46,088 nt of DNA from Rodentibacter trehalosifermentans. Its GTDB lineage: Bacteria; Pseudomonadota; Gammaproteobacteria; Enterobacterales; Pasteurellaceae. The notes beneath the pieces are model-generated. The model saw nothing but the letters and a program-made list of their open reading frames with translations. It did no database searches and was not told the origin of the DNA. The translations under genes were made by a program, and so were the position numbers. Shown one piece after another: positions 1 through 7,766 of this stretch (the first letter of the stretch is position 1; each line of letters begins with the position of its first letter). Where the stretch lies: contig NZ_MLHL01000002.1 of the NCBI RefSeq assembly GCF_002000545.1, positions 1-46,088 of the forward strand. The letters run 5' to 3'.

Positions 1-55
1 GATGTTTGGGTTGTACAAAATCTCATTTATTTTGAACCGCTCTTTATTTAGCGCA

Positions 56-1186
56 TTATCTCAACGTCAACACCCTTGCCACATTCTGTGCGGCGGAAAT
101 TAAGTTTTGTTCGCCTTGTTTGAGAATATCTTCTATTGCCCCTAATTGACGAATAATCGGGAATACGGCATCAATACCATGGGCGAAGACCACCTCATAG
201 TCTTCACGTAAACAGCCAACAATCGCAATAACAGGCTTGTTAAATTGTTTTGCGGTACGAGCCACACCAATTGGGGTTTTGCCCATAATACTTTGAGCGT
301 CCATTCGCCCTTCACCGGTAATCACATAATCCGCATCTTGCACATAGTGAGCGAGATTGAGTGTGTCTAACACAATTTGGACACCTGCTTTGAGTTGTAC
401 ATTTGGCAATAATAGCAAACCGCCCCCCATTCCGCCGGCAGCCCCTGCACCTGCTTGTTCAGCAATATCCTTATCGCAATCCCGTTTGGCAATCTTTGCA
501 AAATGAGCTAAGGCATGATCAAGCTGTTGAACCATCTCAGGGGTTGCACCTTTTTGTGGGCCAAAAATTGCAGAAGCCCCCCGCTCCCCACAAAGAGGAT
601 TGTTCACATCACAAGCGACGTCGATATACACATTTTGCAAACGTGGATCTAGCCCTTTTGTATCAATTTTAGCAAGATTGGCTAGTTGTGCCCCTCCAGA
701 ACCAATTTGCTTGCCTTGTGCATCTAAAAACTGCATACCCAAGGCTTGCAACATTCCTACACCTCCATCATTGGTGGCACTGCCGCCAATACCAAGAATA
801 AATTTTTCTACGCCGAGATCGAGGGCATGTTTAATCAGTTCTCCTGTACCGTAACTGGTGGTAATTAACGGGTTACGCTTTTCCGGCGGCACTAAATGCA
901 ACCCGGAAGCCGCCGCCATTTCAATAATGGCGGTTTTACCATCACCGGATAAACCAAAAAAACTTTTAATTTTTTCCCCTAATGGGGCGGTGACTTCCAC
1001 TTCGATCATTTTGCCTTTAGTGGCATCTACTAAAGATTGGACGGTTCCCTCTCCCCCATCTGCCATAGGCAATTTCACATATTCCGCATCAGGAAAAACC
1101 CGTTTAAAGCCGGTTTCAATGGCAGTTGCCACTTCAAGTGCAGTTAAACTTTCTTTAAAAGAATCGGGGGCAATCACAATTTTCAT
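56..1186 (-). CDS. glxK: glycerate 2-kinase (GlxK/GarK family)
   Basis: The 376-residue protein fits the usual length of the bacterial GarK/GlxK glycerate kinase family. It opens with MKIVIAPDSFKESLTA, the typical family N-terminus, and has the conserved GGSATNDGGVGML segment near residues 133-145 and ITGEGRMDAQS near residue 290. The enzyme phosphorylates D-glycerate with ATP in the cytoplasm, giving 2-phosphoglycerate for lower glycolysis. The start has a good AAGGAG ribosome site. It is the last gene of a two-gene operon, 14 bases after the GntP-family permease, with the CdaR-type regulator upstream on the same strand. This order matches the H. influenzae glycerate locus as I know it. The downstream 55 bases hold no clear terminator. 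Confidence 0.95.
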   Translation of the reverse strand: MKIVIAPDSFKESLTALEVATAIETGFKRVFPDAEYVKLPMADGGEGTVQSLVDATKGKMIEVEVTAPLGEKIKSFFGLSGDGKTAIIEMAAASGLHLVPPEKRNPLITTSYGTGELIKHALDLGVEKFILGIGGSATNDGGVGMLQALGMQFLDAQGKQIGSGGAQLANLAKIDTKGLDPRLQNVYIDVACDVNNPLCGERGASAIFGPQKGATPEMVQQLDHALAHFAKIAKRDCDKDIAEQAGAGAAGGMGGGLLLLPNVQLKAGVQIVLDTLNLAHYVQDADYVITGEGRMDAQSIMGKTPIGVARTAKQFNKPVIAIVGCLREDYEVVFAHGIDAVFPIIRQLGAIEDILKQGEQNLISAAQNVARVLTLR

Positions 1187-1200
1187 TTTGAACTCCTTGA

Positions 1201-2463
1201 TTAGAATAAGTTAAAGACACCGAAAATTAAGGTTGAAACGATAGTCATAATTAAACCTACCTCACTTTCGTAAGGAATGAGTTTTAAACGCTCTTTCATT
1301 TCCATATTCACACTTCCGCCTGTGGCGTGGAAGAAAGAACCGTGAGGCATGTGATCAAACACCGTTGCCCCAGCATGAATCATCGCTGCACCGGCAAGGC
1401 TGCTCACACCCAATTCCAACAAAGTACTGCTGAAGACATTAGAGGCAACCGCTGTGCCTGCGGTGGTGGAAGCCGTGGCAAGCGACATTAACGCCCCTGA
1501 AATCGGTGCAAGAATGTAAGAAGGCAGGCCGGAATGTTCTAAGCCTTGAATCAACACGTCTTTTAAACCGGAATTGGCGATAATACCTGCCAATGCCCCT
1601 GTGCCCAGTAACATAATGGCAACCGGTGCCATTTTGCCCAAGCCGCTGATAGCATAACTGTTCGCTTGACGTAATTTTCCCATACAAAGCGCACCGATTA
1701 AGCCGCCTAATGGTAAAGCAATCAGCGGATCGACTTTAATATCAAACAAAGGTCGAAGCGCAAGCAATAAAATCGCCACAAGCGGTGCCACAAGTGCAGT
1801 GGAAAATGAAGGAAGATGCTGACTTTCAACGCTCACCACTTCTTTATCTGTCACTTTCGAGCCTTTATTAATCAGCCGTTTTGCTAAGAAATAAGTGAGA
1901 ATCAAACCAAAAATTGCGGGAATAATGCCTGCCATCATCACCGATGTCAGGGGTAAATGAAAGGTATCCGATGCGGCAATGGCATTGGGGTTTGGCGACA
2001 TAATATTGCCCGCTTTCCCTCCACCAATCATCGCTAATAAAATCGCGGCTTTGGATAAATCGGTACGACGAGCCAAAGCTAGGGCGATCGGTGATACGGT
2101 AATCACCGCTACATCCACAAATACCCCGACTACCGTCAAAATCATGGTGGCTAATGCCAACGCCAATAAGGCACGGGTTTCTCCGAGTTTATTGGTAATG
2201 CTCTCTGCAATGCTATTTGCCGCACCGGATTCAATCAACACACCGGCTAACACACCGGCAGCCAAAATACGCATCACCGCCGTAGTGATCCCTTGTGCGC
2301 CACCGATCATTAAGGTCACAGTTTGTGATAAATCCACACCACCAACCAAACCTCCCACCAATGCACCCACTAACATCCCATAAGCGGGGGAGACTTTTTT
2401 CAAAATCAGAAAAATGGCAACGACTAATGCCACCAATGCGCCAAAAGCGGATACTGTTGTCAT
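1201..2463 (-). CDS. GntP-family permease, probable glycerate/sugar-acid uptake
   Basis: A 420-residue hydrophobic protein with about a dozen membrane segments. It belongs to the GntP family of proton-coupled gluconate-type permeases: the glycine-rich N-terminus with VSPAYGMLVGALVGGLVGG and the motif GGGKAGNIMSPNPNA near residue 147 are typical. It sits directly before glycerate kinase and after the CdaR-type regulator, so glycerate is the most likely substrate; that is inferred from context. The start follows a strong AGAGGAG site. Family members range from about 420 to 460 residues, so the protein looks complete. A second, clearly different GntP-family permease ends the tetronate operon at 40.5 kb. 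Confidence 0.88.
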   Translation of the reverse strand: MTTVSAFGALVALVVAIFLILKKVSPAYGMLVGALVGGLVGGVDLSQTVTLMIGGAQGITTAVMRILAAGVLAGVLIESGAANSIAESITNKLGETRALLALALATMILTVVGVFVDVAVITVSPIALALARRTDLSKAAILLAMIGGGKAGNIMSPNPNAIAASDTFHLPLTSVMMAGIIPAIFGLILTYFLAKRLINKGSKVTDKEVVSVESQHLPSFSTALVAPLVAILLLALRPLFDIKVDPLIALPLGGLIGALCMGKLRQANSYAISGLGKMAPVAIMLLGTGALAGIIANSGLKDVLIQGLEHSGLPSYILAPISGALMSLATASTTAGTAVASNVFSSTLLELGVSSLAGAAMIHAGATVFDHMPHGSFFHATGGSVNMEMKERLKLIPYESEVGLIMTIVSTLIFGVFNLF

Positions 2464-2492
2464 AATTTCTCTCCTCTAAATCCTAAGATCAG

Positions 2493-2505
2493 AGAAATTA
2501 TTTCT
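2493..2505. promoter_or_regulatory. 13-base palindrome upstream of the glycerate operon
   Basis: AGAAATTATTTCT is a perfect inverted repeat around one central base, about 30 bases before the start of the permease gene. It could be an operator, for example for the neighbouring CdaR-type activator. The region is A/T-rich, so a chance origin is possible. Confidence 0.25.
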
Positions 2506-2541
2506 TGTTTAACAAAAAATTGCTTTATTCATATCAACAAA

Positions 2542-2568
2542 AAAGTGCGGTCAAATCTGCCGCACTTT
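2542..2568 (-). terminator. paired-uptake-signal terminator after cdaR
   Basis: AAAGTGCGG and CCGCACTTT form a 9-bp stem with a 9-base loop. On the minus strand the stem is followed by a T run, as expected for a factor-independent terminator of the regulator gene. One arm is an exact DNA uptake signal and the other is one base short. Confidence 0.75.
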
Positions 2569-2583
2569 GTGATTTTAAACAAA

Positions 2584-3690
2584 TCAATGTTCCAACAATG
2601 TCCCTAAATAAAGACTCAACACATCATCTATCCTATTGAAAGATAACCCAGTGAGCTGTTCAAGTTTAGTAAGTCGATAACGTAGGGTGTTGGGGTGAAT
2701 AAACAATTTTTCGGCAGTGAGATGGAGATCACAATTTGCAAAAAAATATTGTTGCAACGTTTTATACAGCGTGACATTTTCCTTTGCAAATAAGGGAGCA
2801 AGTGGTTTTAGCAACTCTTTACCTTGCCAAGAAGAGGATAAATCGGTCAGCAATACCGGCAAACGATATTCCTCAAATTGATAAAGATTTTTCCTCGGAT
2901 GGTGTTTCATACCGTACGCCAACGTACTTTGCGCACTTTGAAAAGAAAGGGGTAGCTGTTCGGACAAAGGCATATTCAAACTTGCACCTACGGTAATTTT
3001 GTAGTCCTGCTTTGGGTAATCTTTGGGGAGTAGGGTTTTGATTTGTTGAGAAAGTGCGGTTGAAATTGACTGCGTTTTTAACACGACAACCTGATCAAGG
3101 GATAAAATCGCCACATCTTGTGCAAATTCAGGCTGTTCTAAATAATTGATCAAATTCTGTAATAAATCAGGATTTGAGTGCAGCAATTTGATCAAAATCA
3201 CCACGCGGGATTGGGTTAAATCAAAAGAAAAAAATTTGGCTTGTTGTTCAATTTCCTGCCAACTCAAATTGCCATGCAACAACTGTAAAATAAACTCTTC
3301 TTTATAGCGATGTCGCCATCTTTCTTGCTCCAATAATGCGTGCTGTTCCACAATCAATTCCGCTGTCATTTTTACCAATTCCGCATATTGTTTCACCTGC
3401 ATAGGCTCACCGGAAATCCCCACTACACCAATTGGTTTTCCCAAATAATGAATGGGCAGATTAATCCCTGGCTGGGCTTCAAAATTCCATTTTTGTGCCA
3501 AGATCTGATCCACTTCTACGACCCGATTTTCCCGCAATGCCAATACCGCACCGGTATGTCGTAGCGATAAACGTTCGGGATTGCCTGAGGCAATAATCAC
3601 GCCATCATCATTCATCACGTTCACGGAATAATGGATAATTTGCATCGCACGTTTGACGATTTTTTGGGCTATTGCTGTATCAAGTTGCAT
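2584..3690 (-). CDS. cdaR: CdaR/SdaR-type sugar diacid transcriptional regulator
   Basis: The 368-residue protein has the architecture of the CdaR family. An N-terminal sugar-diacid recognition domain (about residues 3-135, with VIASGNPERLSLRHTGA and GVVGISGEPMQV segments) is followed by a middle region and a C-terminal PucR-type helix-turn-helix (about 310-365, with LHLTAEKLFIHPNTLRYRLTKLE). In Escherichia coli CdaR activates glucarate, galactarate and glycerate genes. Here it lies upstream of the permease-glycerate kinase pair and probably activates it. A paired-uptake-signal terminator separates the two units, so the pair needs its own promoter. The ribosome site is weak (GAGAAAAC). Confidence 0.9.
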   Translation of the reverse strand: MQLDTAIAQKIVKRAMQIIHYSVNVMNDDGVIIASGNPERLSLRHTGAVLALRENRVVEVDQILAQKWNFEAQPGINLPIHYLGKPIGVVGISGEPMQVKQYAELVKMTAELIVEQHALLEQERWRHRYKEEFILQLLHGNLSWQEIEQQAKFFSFDLTQSRVVILIKLLHSNPDLLQNLINYLEQPEFAQDVAILSLDQVVVLKTQSISTALSQQIKTLLPKDYPKQDYKITVGASLNMPLSEQLPLSFQSAQSTLAYGMKHHPRKNLYQFEEYRLPVLLTDLSSSWQGKELLKPLAPLFAKENVTLYKTLQQYFFANCDLHLTAEKLFIHPNTLRYRLTKLEQLTGLSFNRIDDVLSLYLGTLLEH

Positions 3691-3897
3691 GTTGGTTTTC
3701 TCAATAGGATGGAAAAGGTTATACAGTATCGGGTAGAAGAGAATATCGTCAATAAAGTTTTAGTTGTATTCGTTTTAGTCTCACTTTTTTTATCAGAATT
3801 TTTGCACTTGATCACACTTTTGCATTTTACCCATTGCAAGTTAATAACATTCCGTTAACATTAAGACTCTCCACTAATTAAAAATGTAGAGGGTTTT

Positions 3898-5283
3898 ATG
3901 AACGCAACGTCTTCACTTAAAAATCACAAAAACGGGATGATATTTCTTGCCGATATTGTGCTTTTTTTTATTTTATTGAAATGCTTACCTTTTACTCCGA
4001 AAGAAAATGCAGGGCTTGCTCTATTAGGTTTTATTGCCGTGCTTTGGTTAAGCGAAGCATTACATGTGACGATCACCGCACTGCTTGTGCCACTGCTTGC
4101 CATTTCACTCGGTTTGGTCACGACAAAACAAGCCCTTGCCGCTTTTTCTGACCCGACAATATTCTTGTTCTTTGGTGGATTTGCATTGGCAACAGCATTA
4201 CATATGCAAAAACTGGATAGAATGATTGCCAATAAAATTATGGCGCTTGCGAAAGGAAATCTTTTTATTGCAGTGATTTACCTTTTTCTCATCACCGCCT
4301 TCCTTTCAATGTGGATGAGTAATACCGCAACTGCTGCGATGATGTTACCGCTTGCTATGGGGATTTTAAGTAATATGGATCGTGAAAAAGAACATAATAC
4401 TTATGTTTTCGTTTTATTAGGGATTGCCTATAGTGCGAGTATTGGTGGAATGGGAACCTTGGTAGGTAGCCCGCCAAATGCGATTGTCGCCAGTAATTTA
4501 CATCTCACTTTCTCAGATTGGCTTTGGTACGGCTTACCCATAGTGTTGATCTCACTACCTTTAATGATCGGCACGCTTTTCATTGTATTCAAACCGAAAC
4601 TTAACTACCGTTTTGAACAATCTTTTGAAAAAATTGAAATGAATTCACAGCGGATTTTAACCTTGGTAATTTTCGTATTTATCGCTTTATGTTGGGTATT
4701 TAGCGGTAAAATTAATCCACTCATTTCCGAATTATTAGGTCTGCCTAAAAAAATTGCCAGTTTTGACAGTGTTGTCGCTTTACTTGCTGCGATTGTTATC
4801 TGTGCAACCGGTGTGGCAAGTTGGAAACAAATTCAAGACAATACCGACTGGGGCGTATTAATGCTCTTTGGTGGTGGTTTAACATTAAGTGCCGTATTAA
4901 AAGATTCCGGTGCCAGTAAAATTCTCGCAGACGGTATTGTTTTCCTCGTTCAAGGGCAACATTACTATTTAATTGGTTTATTGGTCGCCACATTTATTAT
5001 TTTCTTAACAGAATTTACTTCCAATACCGCCAGTGCAGCCTTGCTTGTTCCGATCTTTATTTCTATCGCCCAATCCCTCGGTATACCTGAAATTGGTCTT
5101 GCATTAATTATCGGTTTAGGAGCTTCTTGTGCATTTATGTTGCCGGTGGCAACCCCACCTAATGCAATTGTATTTGGCAGCGGTCAAGTTAAACAAAGTG
5201 AGATGGTACGAGCCGGTGTCGTATTAAATGTCATCTGTGTCTTTGTGATTGCTACATTCGGCTATTTCTTCTGGCTGAACTAA
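3898..5283 (+). CDS. SLC13/DASS-family anion (carboxylate) transporter
   Basis: A 461-residue integral membrane protein of the divalent anion:sodium symporter family. Both hallmark repeats are visible: SNTATAAMMLPLA near residue 140 and NTASAALLVPIF near 378, each followed by a PPNAI motif (GSPPNAIVAS near 196 and VATPPNAIVFGSG near 418). The family imports di- and tricarboxylates such as succinate, malate or citrate with sodium; the exact substrate cannot be read from the sequence. It is divergent from cdaR across about 200 bases, has a GAGGG ribosome site, and ends at a bidirectional uptake-signal terminator. It is probably a single-gene unit. Confidence 0.87.
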   Translation: MNATSSLKNHKNGMIFLADIVLFFILLKCLPFTPKENAGLALLGFIAVLWLSEALHVTITALLVPLLAISLGLVTTKQALAAFSDPTIFLFFGGFALATALHMQKLDRMIANKIMALAKGNLFIAVIYLFLITAFLSMWMSNTATAAMMLPLAMGILSNMDREKEHNTYVFVLLGIAYSASIGGMGTLVGSPPNAIVASNLHLTFSDWLWYGLPIVLISLPLMIGTLFIVFKPKLNYRFEQSFEKIEMNSQRILTLVIFVFIALCWVFSGKINPLISELLGLPKKIASFDSVVALLAAIVICATGVASWKQIQDNTDWGVLMLFGGGLTLSAVLKDSGASKILADGIVFLVQGQHYYLIGLLVATFIIFLTEFTSNTASAALLVPIFISIAQSLGIPEIGLALIIGLGASCAFMLPVATPPNAIVFGSGQVKQSEMVRAGVVLNVICVFVIATFGYFFWLN

Positions 5284-5301
5284 CCAGAAAAAACACGATA
5301 A

Positions 5302-5339
5302 AAAAACGACCGCACTTTGCTCCAAGTGCGGTCGTTTTT
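5302..5339. terminator. bidirectional terminator made of two inverted uptake signals
   Basis: AAAAACGACCGCACTT and AAGTGCGGTCGTTTTT form a perfect 16-bp stem around the six-base loop TGCTCC. A runs and T runs lie on both sides, so it can end the convergent transporter (+) and ABC exporter (-) transcripts. Each arm contains one exact uptake signal. Confidence 0.92.
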
Positions 5340-5355
5340 CTTTTTGTTTTAGCCC

Positions 5356-7206
5356 TTAATCTAAATGTTCATGGCTACTTAAAAAGCCGCCACTTTGGTG
5401 TTTCCAAAGTTTGACATACAAGCCATTTTGTTCAAGCAATTCACTGTGTGTGCCTTGCTCTACAATTTGCCCTTTGTCTAACACAATGAGACGGTCCATT
5501 GCAGCAATGGTAGATAAACGATGGGCAATGGCAATCACCGTTTTATTTTCCATCATTTTATCGAGGCTTTCTTGGATTGCCACTTCTACTTCTGAATCCA
5601 ATGCACTGGTTGCCTCATCAAGCAATAAAATCGGCGCATCTTTTAACATCACACGGGCAATGGCAATACGCTGACGTTGACCACCGGAGAGTTTCACCCC
5701 CCGTTCCCCCACATGGGCATCATAGCCGGTTCTGCCTTGTGCATCAGTCAAAAACGGAATGAAATCCGCAGCTTCTGCCCGCTCTGCCGCCCATTTCATT
5801 TCTTCATCCGTTGCACTTGGGCGACCATAAATAATATTGTCACGCACAGAACGGTGGAGTAACGAAGTATCTTGTGTGACCAAACCAATTTGACTGCGCA
5901 AACTTTCTTGTTGAACATCCAGTATATTTTGTCCGTCAATGGTGATACTCCCTTGCTGAGCTTCGTAAAAACGCAGTAAGAGGTTCACAATAGTGGATTT
6001 TCCTGCACCGGAACGCCCAATTAGCCCCACTTTTTCCCCCGGTTTAATAGTGAGATTGAAATGGTTTAATAAAGGCTTTGTCGGATCATAAGCAAAGGTA
6101 ATATCATTAAATTTGATTTCCCCCTGTTTAACCTGCAGTGGCGGACAATTCGGTTTATCCACAATGGTGTGTGGTTTGGTTAAGGTTGCCATACCGTCAT
6201 TCACTGTCCCGATATTTTCAAATAAGCGAGCCGATTCCCACATAATCCAACGGGACAGACCATTTACCCGCAATGCCATGGCGGTGGCGGTGGCAATTGC
6301 GCCCACGCCCACCTGTCCCTGTTGCCATAAAATCACCCCTAATACGGCCGTAGTAAGGGTTAAGAAAATATTGCTGGCATAAGTTAAGGTATCAAGAGAA
6401 CTGGCAAGACGCATTTGCGCATGCACCGTCACCATAAACTCTTCCATAGAACGTTTGGCATAGGCGGCTTCGCGTGAACCATGAGAGAATAATTTTACCG
6501 TGGCAATGTTGGAATAGGCATCGGTGACACGTCCTGTCATCAAAGAGCGGGCATCCGCTTGACGCTCGGCGGTTTTTGCCAAACGGGGAATAAGCAATTT
6601 TAAGATAGTAACAAACAAGACAATCCAAATTGCAAAAGGCAATAAGAACCACATATCCAACGCCGCTAAAACCAGCCCTGAGGTGATAAAATAGACCGCC
6701 ACATAAACCAACATATCGGCAATGGTCATCACTGTATCACGCACCGCCAAGGCCGTTTGCATCACTTTTGCCGAAACACGTCCGGCAAACTCATCTTGAT
6801 AAAAACTCAAACTTTGCCCCAGCATGAGACGGTGGAAATTCCAACGCAAGCGCATTGGAAATACCCCTTGTAAGGTTTGCAATCGAACATTCACGCCAAT
6901 AAAAGACCACACAATGCTGAGTAAAAGCACTGCCGCCATTCCAATCAGTAAATGCCCTTTTTCTTGCCATAAAGTCGCAGGGGAATAAGCCCCAAGCCAA
7001 TCTACCAGCAAGCCCATAAATTGGAAGAGTAACGCCTCCATCACGCCGGTGCCCACCGTTAAAATCGCTAGCAAGAAAATCCAGCCTTTCATTCCGTCGA
7101 TACTCGACCAAATAAAGCGAAATAAACCTTTTTCCGGCGTGGTAGGATTGCTTTCCGGATAAGGATTTAAACGGTTTTCAAACCATGAAAAAATTTTATC
7201 AAACAT
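5356..7206 (-). CDS. ABC exporter half-transporter, fused membrane and ATPase domains
   Basis: A 616-residue type IV (MsbA/McjD-like) half-transporter. The six-helix membrane domain covers about residues 35-335. The nucleotide-binding domain has a Walker A motif GRSGAGKST near residue 395, the signature LSGGQRQR near 505, Walker B ILLLDEATSALD just after it, and the H-loop AHRLST near 560. It would work as a dimer in the inner membrane. The substrate is unknown; lipids, peptides or drugs are all seen in the family. A gene of this type sits near an AhpD-like gene in H. influenzae as well. It is divergent from the AhpD-like gene, with a terminator-like hairpin in its leader. Confidence 0.9.
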   Translation of the reverse strand: MFDKIFSWFENRLNPYPESNPTTPEKGLFRFIWSSIDGMKGWIFLLAILTVGTGVMEALLFQFMGLLVDWLGAYSPATLWQEKGHLLIGMAAVLLLSIVWSFIGVNVRLQTLQGVFPMRLRWNFHRLMLGQSLSFYQDEFAGRVSAKVMQTALAVRDTVMTIADMLVYVAVYFITSGLVLAALDMWFLLPFAIWIVLFVTILKLLIPRLAKTAERQADARSLMTGRVTDAYSNIATVKLFSHGSREAAYAKRSMEEFMVTVHAQMRLASSLDTLTYASNIFLTLTTAVLGVILWQQGQVGVGAIATATAMALRVNGLSRWIMWESARLFENIGTVNDGMATLTKPHTIVDKPNCPPLQVKQGEIKFNDITFAYDPTKPLLNHFNLTIKPGEKVGLIGRSGAGKSTIVNLLLRFYEAQQGSITIDGQNILDVQQESLRSQIGLVTQDTSLLHRSVRDNIIYGRPSATDEEMKWAAERAEAADFIPFLTDAQGRTGYDAHVGERGVKLSGGQRQRIAIARVMLKDAPILLLDEATSALDSEVEVAIQESLDKMMENKTVIAIAHRLSTIAAMDRLIVLDKGQIVEQGTHSELLEQNGLYVKLWKHQSGGFLSSHEHLD

Positions 7207-7225
7207 AAGATTTCCTTAAAAACAA

Positions 7226-7245
7226 AAGGCAACATAGGTTGCCTT
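7226..7245 (-). promoter_or_regulatory. terminator-like hairpin in the leader of the ABC exporter gene
   Basis: On the minus strand an 8-bp stem (AAGGCAAC/GTTGCCTT) with a four-base loop is followed by TTGTTTTT and then by the AAGGA ribosome site and the ATG. No minus-strand gene lies just upstream, so the hairpin is not ending another gene. It could be an attenuator or a 5' stabilising structure. Confidence 0.55.
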
Positions 7246-7257
7246 CAAAACCCGCGT

Positions 7258-7263
7258 ATTATA
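7258..7263 (-). promoter_or_regulatory. -10 element of the ABC exporter promoter
   Basis: A perfect TATAAT occurs on the minus strand about 52 bases before the start codon. The matching -35 (TGTAAA at 17-base spacing) is poor. Transcription from here would begin only a few bases before the leader hairpin. Confidence 0.5.
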
Positions 7264-7326
7264 GCGTAAAAAAACGGCAATTTACATTGCATAATTTTGT
7301 TAAATCATCCCTATTATTGTAGCGGG

Positions 7327-7346
7327 ACAAATGACACCTCATTTGT
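7327..7346. promoter_or_regulatory. 20-base inverted repeat upstream of the AhpD-like gene
   Basis: ACAAATGA CACC TCATTTGT is a perfect 8-bp inverted repeat, centred about 43 bases before the start codon. It is a plausible operator for the AhpD-like gene or for both divergent genes. No T run follows it on the plus strand, so it is not a terminator. Confidence 0.4.
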
Positions 7347-7379
7347 ATCAAAAATATTTAGGACTTTAGGGGAAAAACA

Positions 7380-7724
7380 ATGTTTACAGACTGGAAAGAA
7401 CACACTTCACACGTTAAAAAATCATTTGGTGAGCTTGGCAAAAAACACCCGAAAATGTTGCAAGCCTATCAAGCCTTGGGGGCAGCGGCTGCGGAAGGCA
7501 ATGTGCTTGATGCCAAAACCCGTGAATTAATCGCCCTTGCCGTGGCAGTGACAACCCGCTGCGAAAGTTGTATTAGCGTTCATGCCGAAGAAGCGGTAAA
7601 AGCCGGAGCAACGGAAGAAGAAGTCTCTGCGGCCTTAGCAATGTCGATTGCACTTAATACCGGTGCCGCCTATACCTATTCTTTACGGGCATTAGAAGCC
7701 TTTAATGTGCAAAAAGGGGAATAA
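7380..7724 (+). CDS. AhpD-like carboxymuconolactone decarboxylase family protein
   Basis: A 114-residue, all-helical protein of the carboxymuconolactone decarboxylase/AhpD family. The redox motif C61-E-S-C64 with H68 sits in the conserved segment ELIALAVAVTTRCESCISVH. That CxxC-His arrangement is the alkylhydroperoxidase-type active site, so a thiol peroxidase or disulfide role is likelier than decarboxylation. No peroxiredoxin partner is nearby. The start has an AGGGG ribosome site. It is a single-gene unit, ending at a strong terminator overlapping the end of the convergent opsX gene, and is divergent from the ABC exporter. Confidence 0.88.
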   Translation: MFTDWKEHTSHVKKSFGELGKKHPKMLQAYQALGAAAAEGNVLDAKTRELIALAVAVTTRCESCISVHAEEAVKAGATEEEVSAALAMSIALNTGAAYTYSLRALEAFNVQKGE

Positions 7725-7742
7725 TTTTTCTCAATCCCTATT

Positions 7743-7766
7743 GGCGTTCAATGAACGCCTTTTTTA
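7743..7766 (+). terminator. terminator of the AhpD-like gene
   Basis: GGCGTTC AAT GAACGCC is a 7-bp stem followed by seven T and further T-rich sequence. It overlaps the stop codon of the convergent opsX gene. Confidence 0.9.

Noticed and set aside
1979-2383. A 134-codon plus-strand frame opposite the GntP-family permease
   Set aside because: Its composition (Ala, Thr, Pro, Asn) is the mirror of a membrane protein gene on the other strand; it has no supporting start.
3801-3816. A possible CRP site upstream of the SLC13 transporter (TTTGCACTTGATCACA)
   Set aside because: The right half is perfect but the left half matches at only three of five positions, so I did not list it.
3631-3858. A 75-codon plus-strand frame upstream of the SLC13 transporter
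   Set aside because: It overlaps the start of cdaR and has no ribosome site or recognisable feature.
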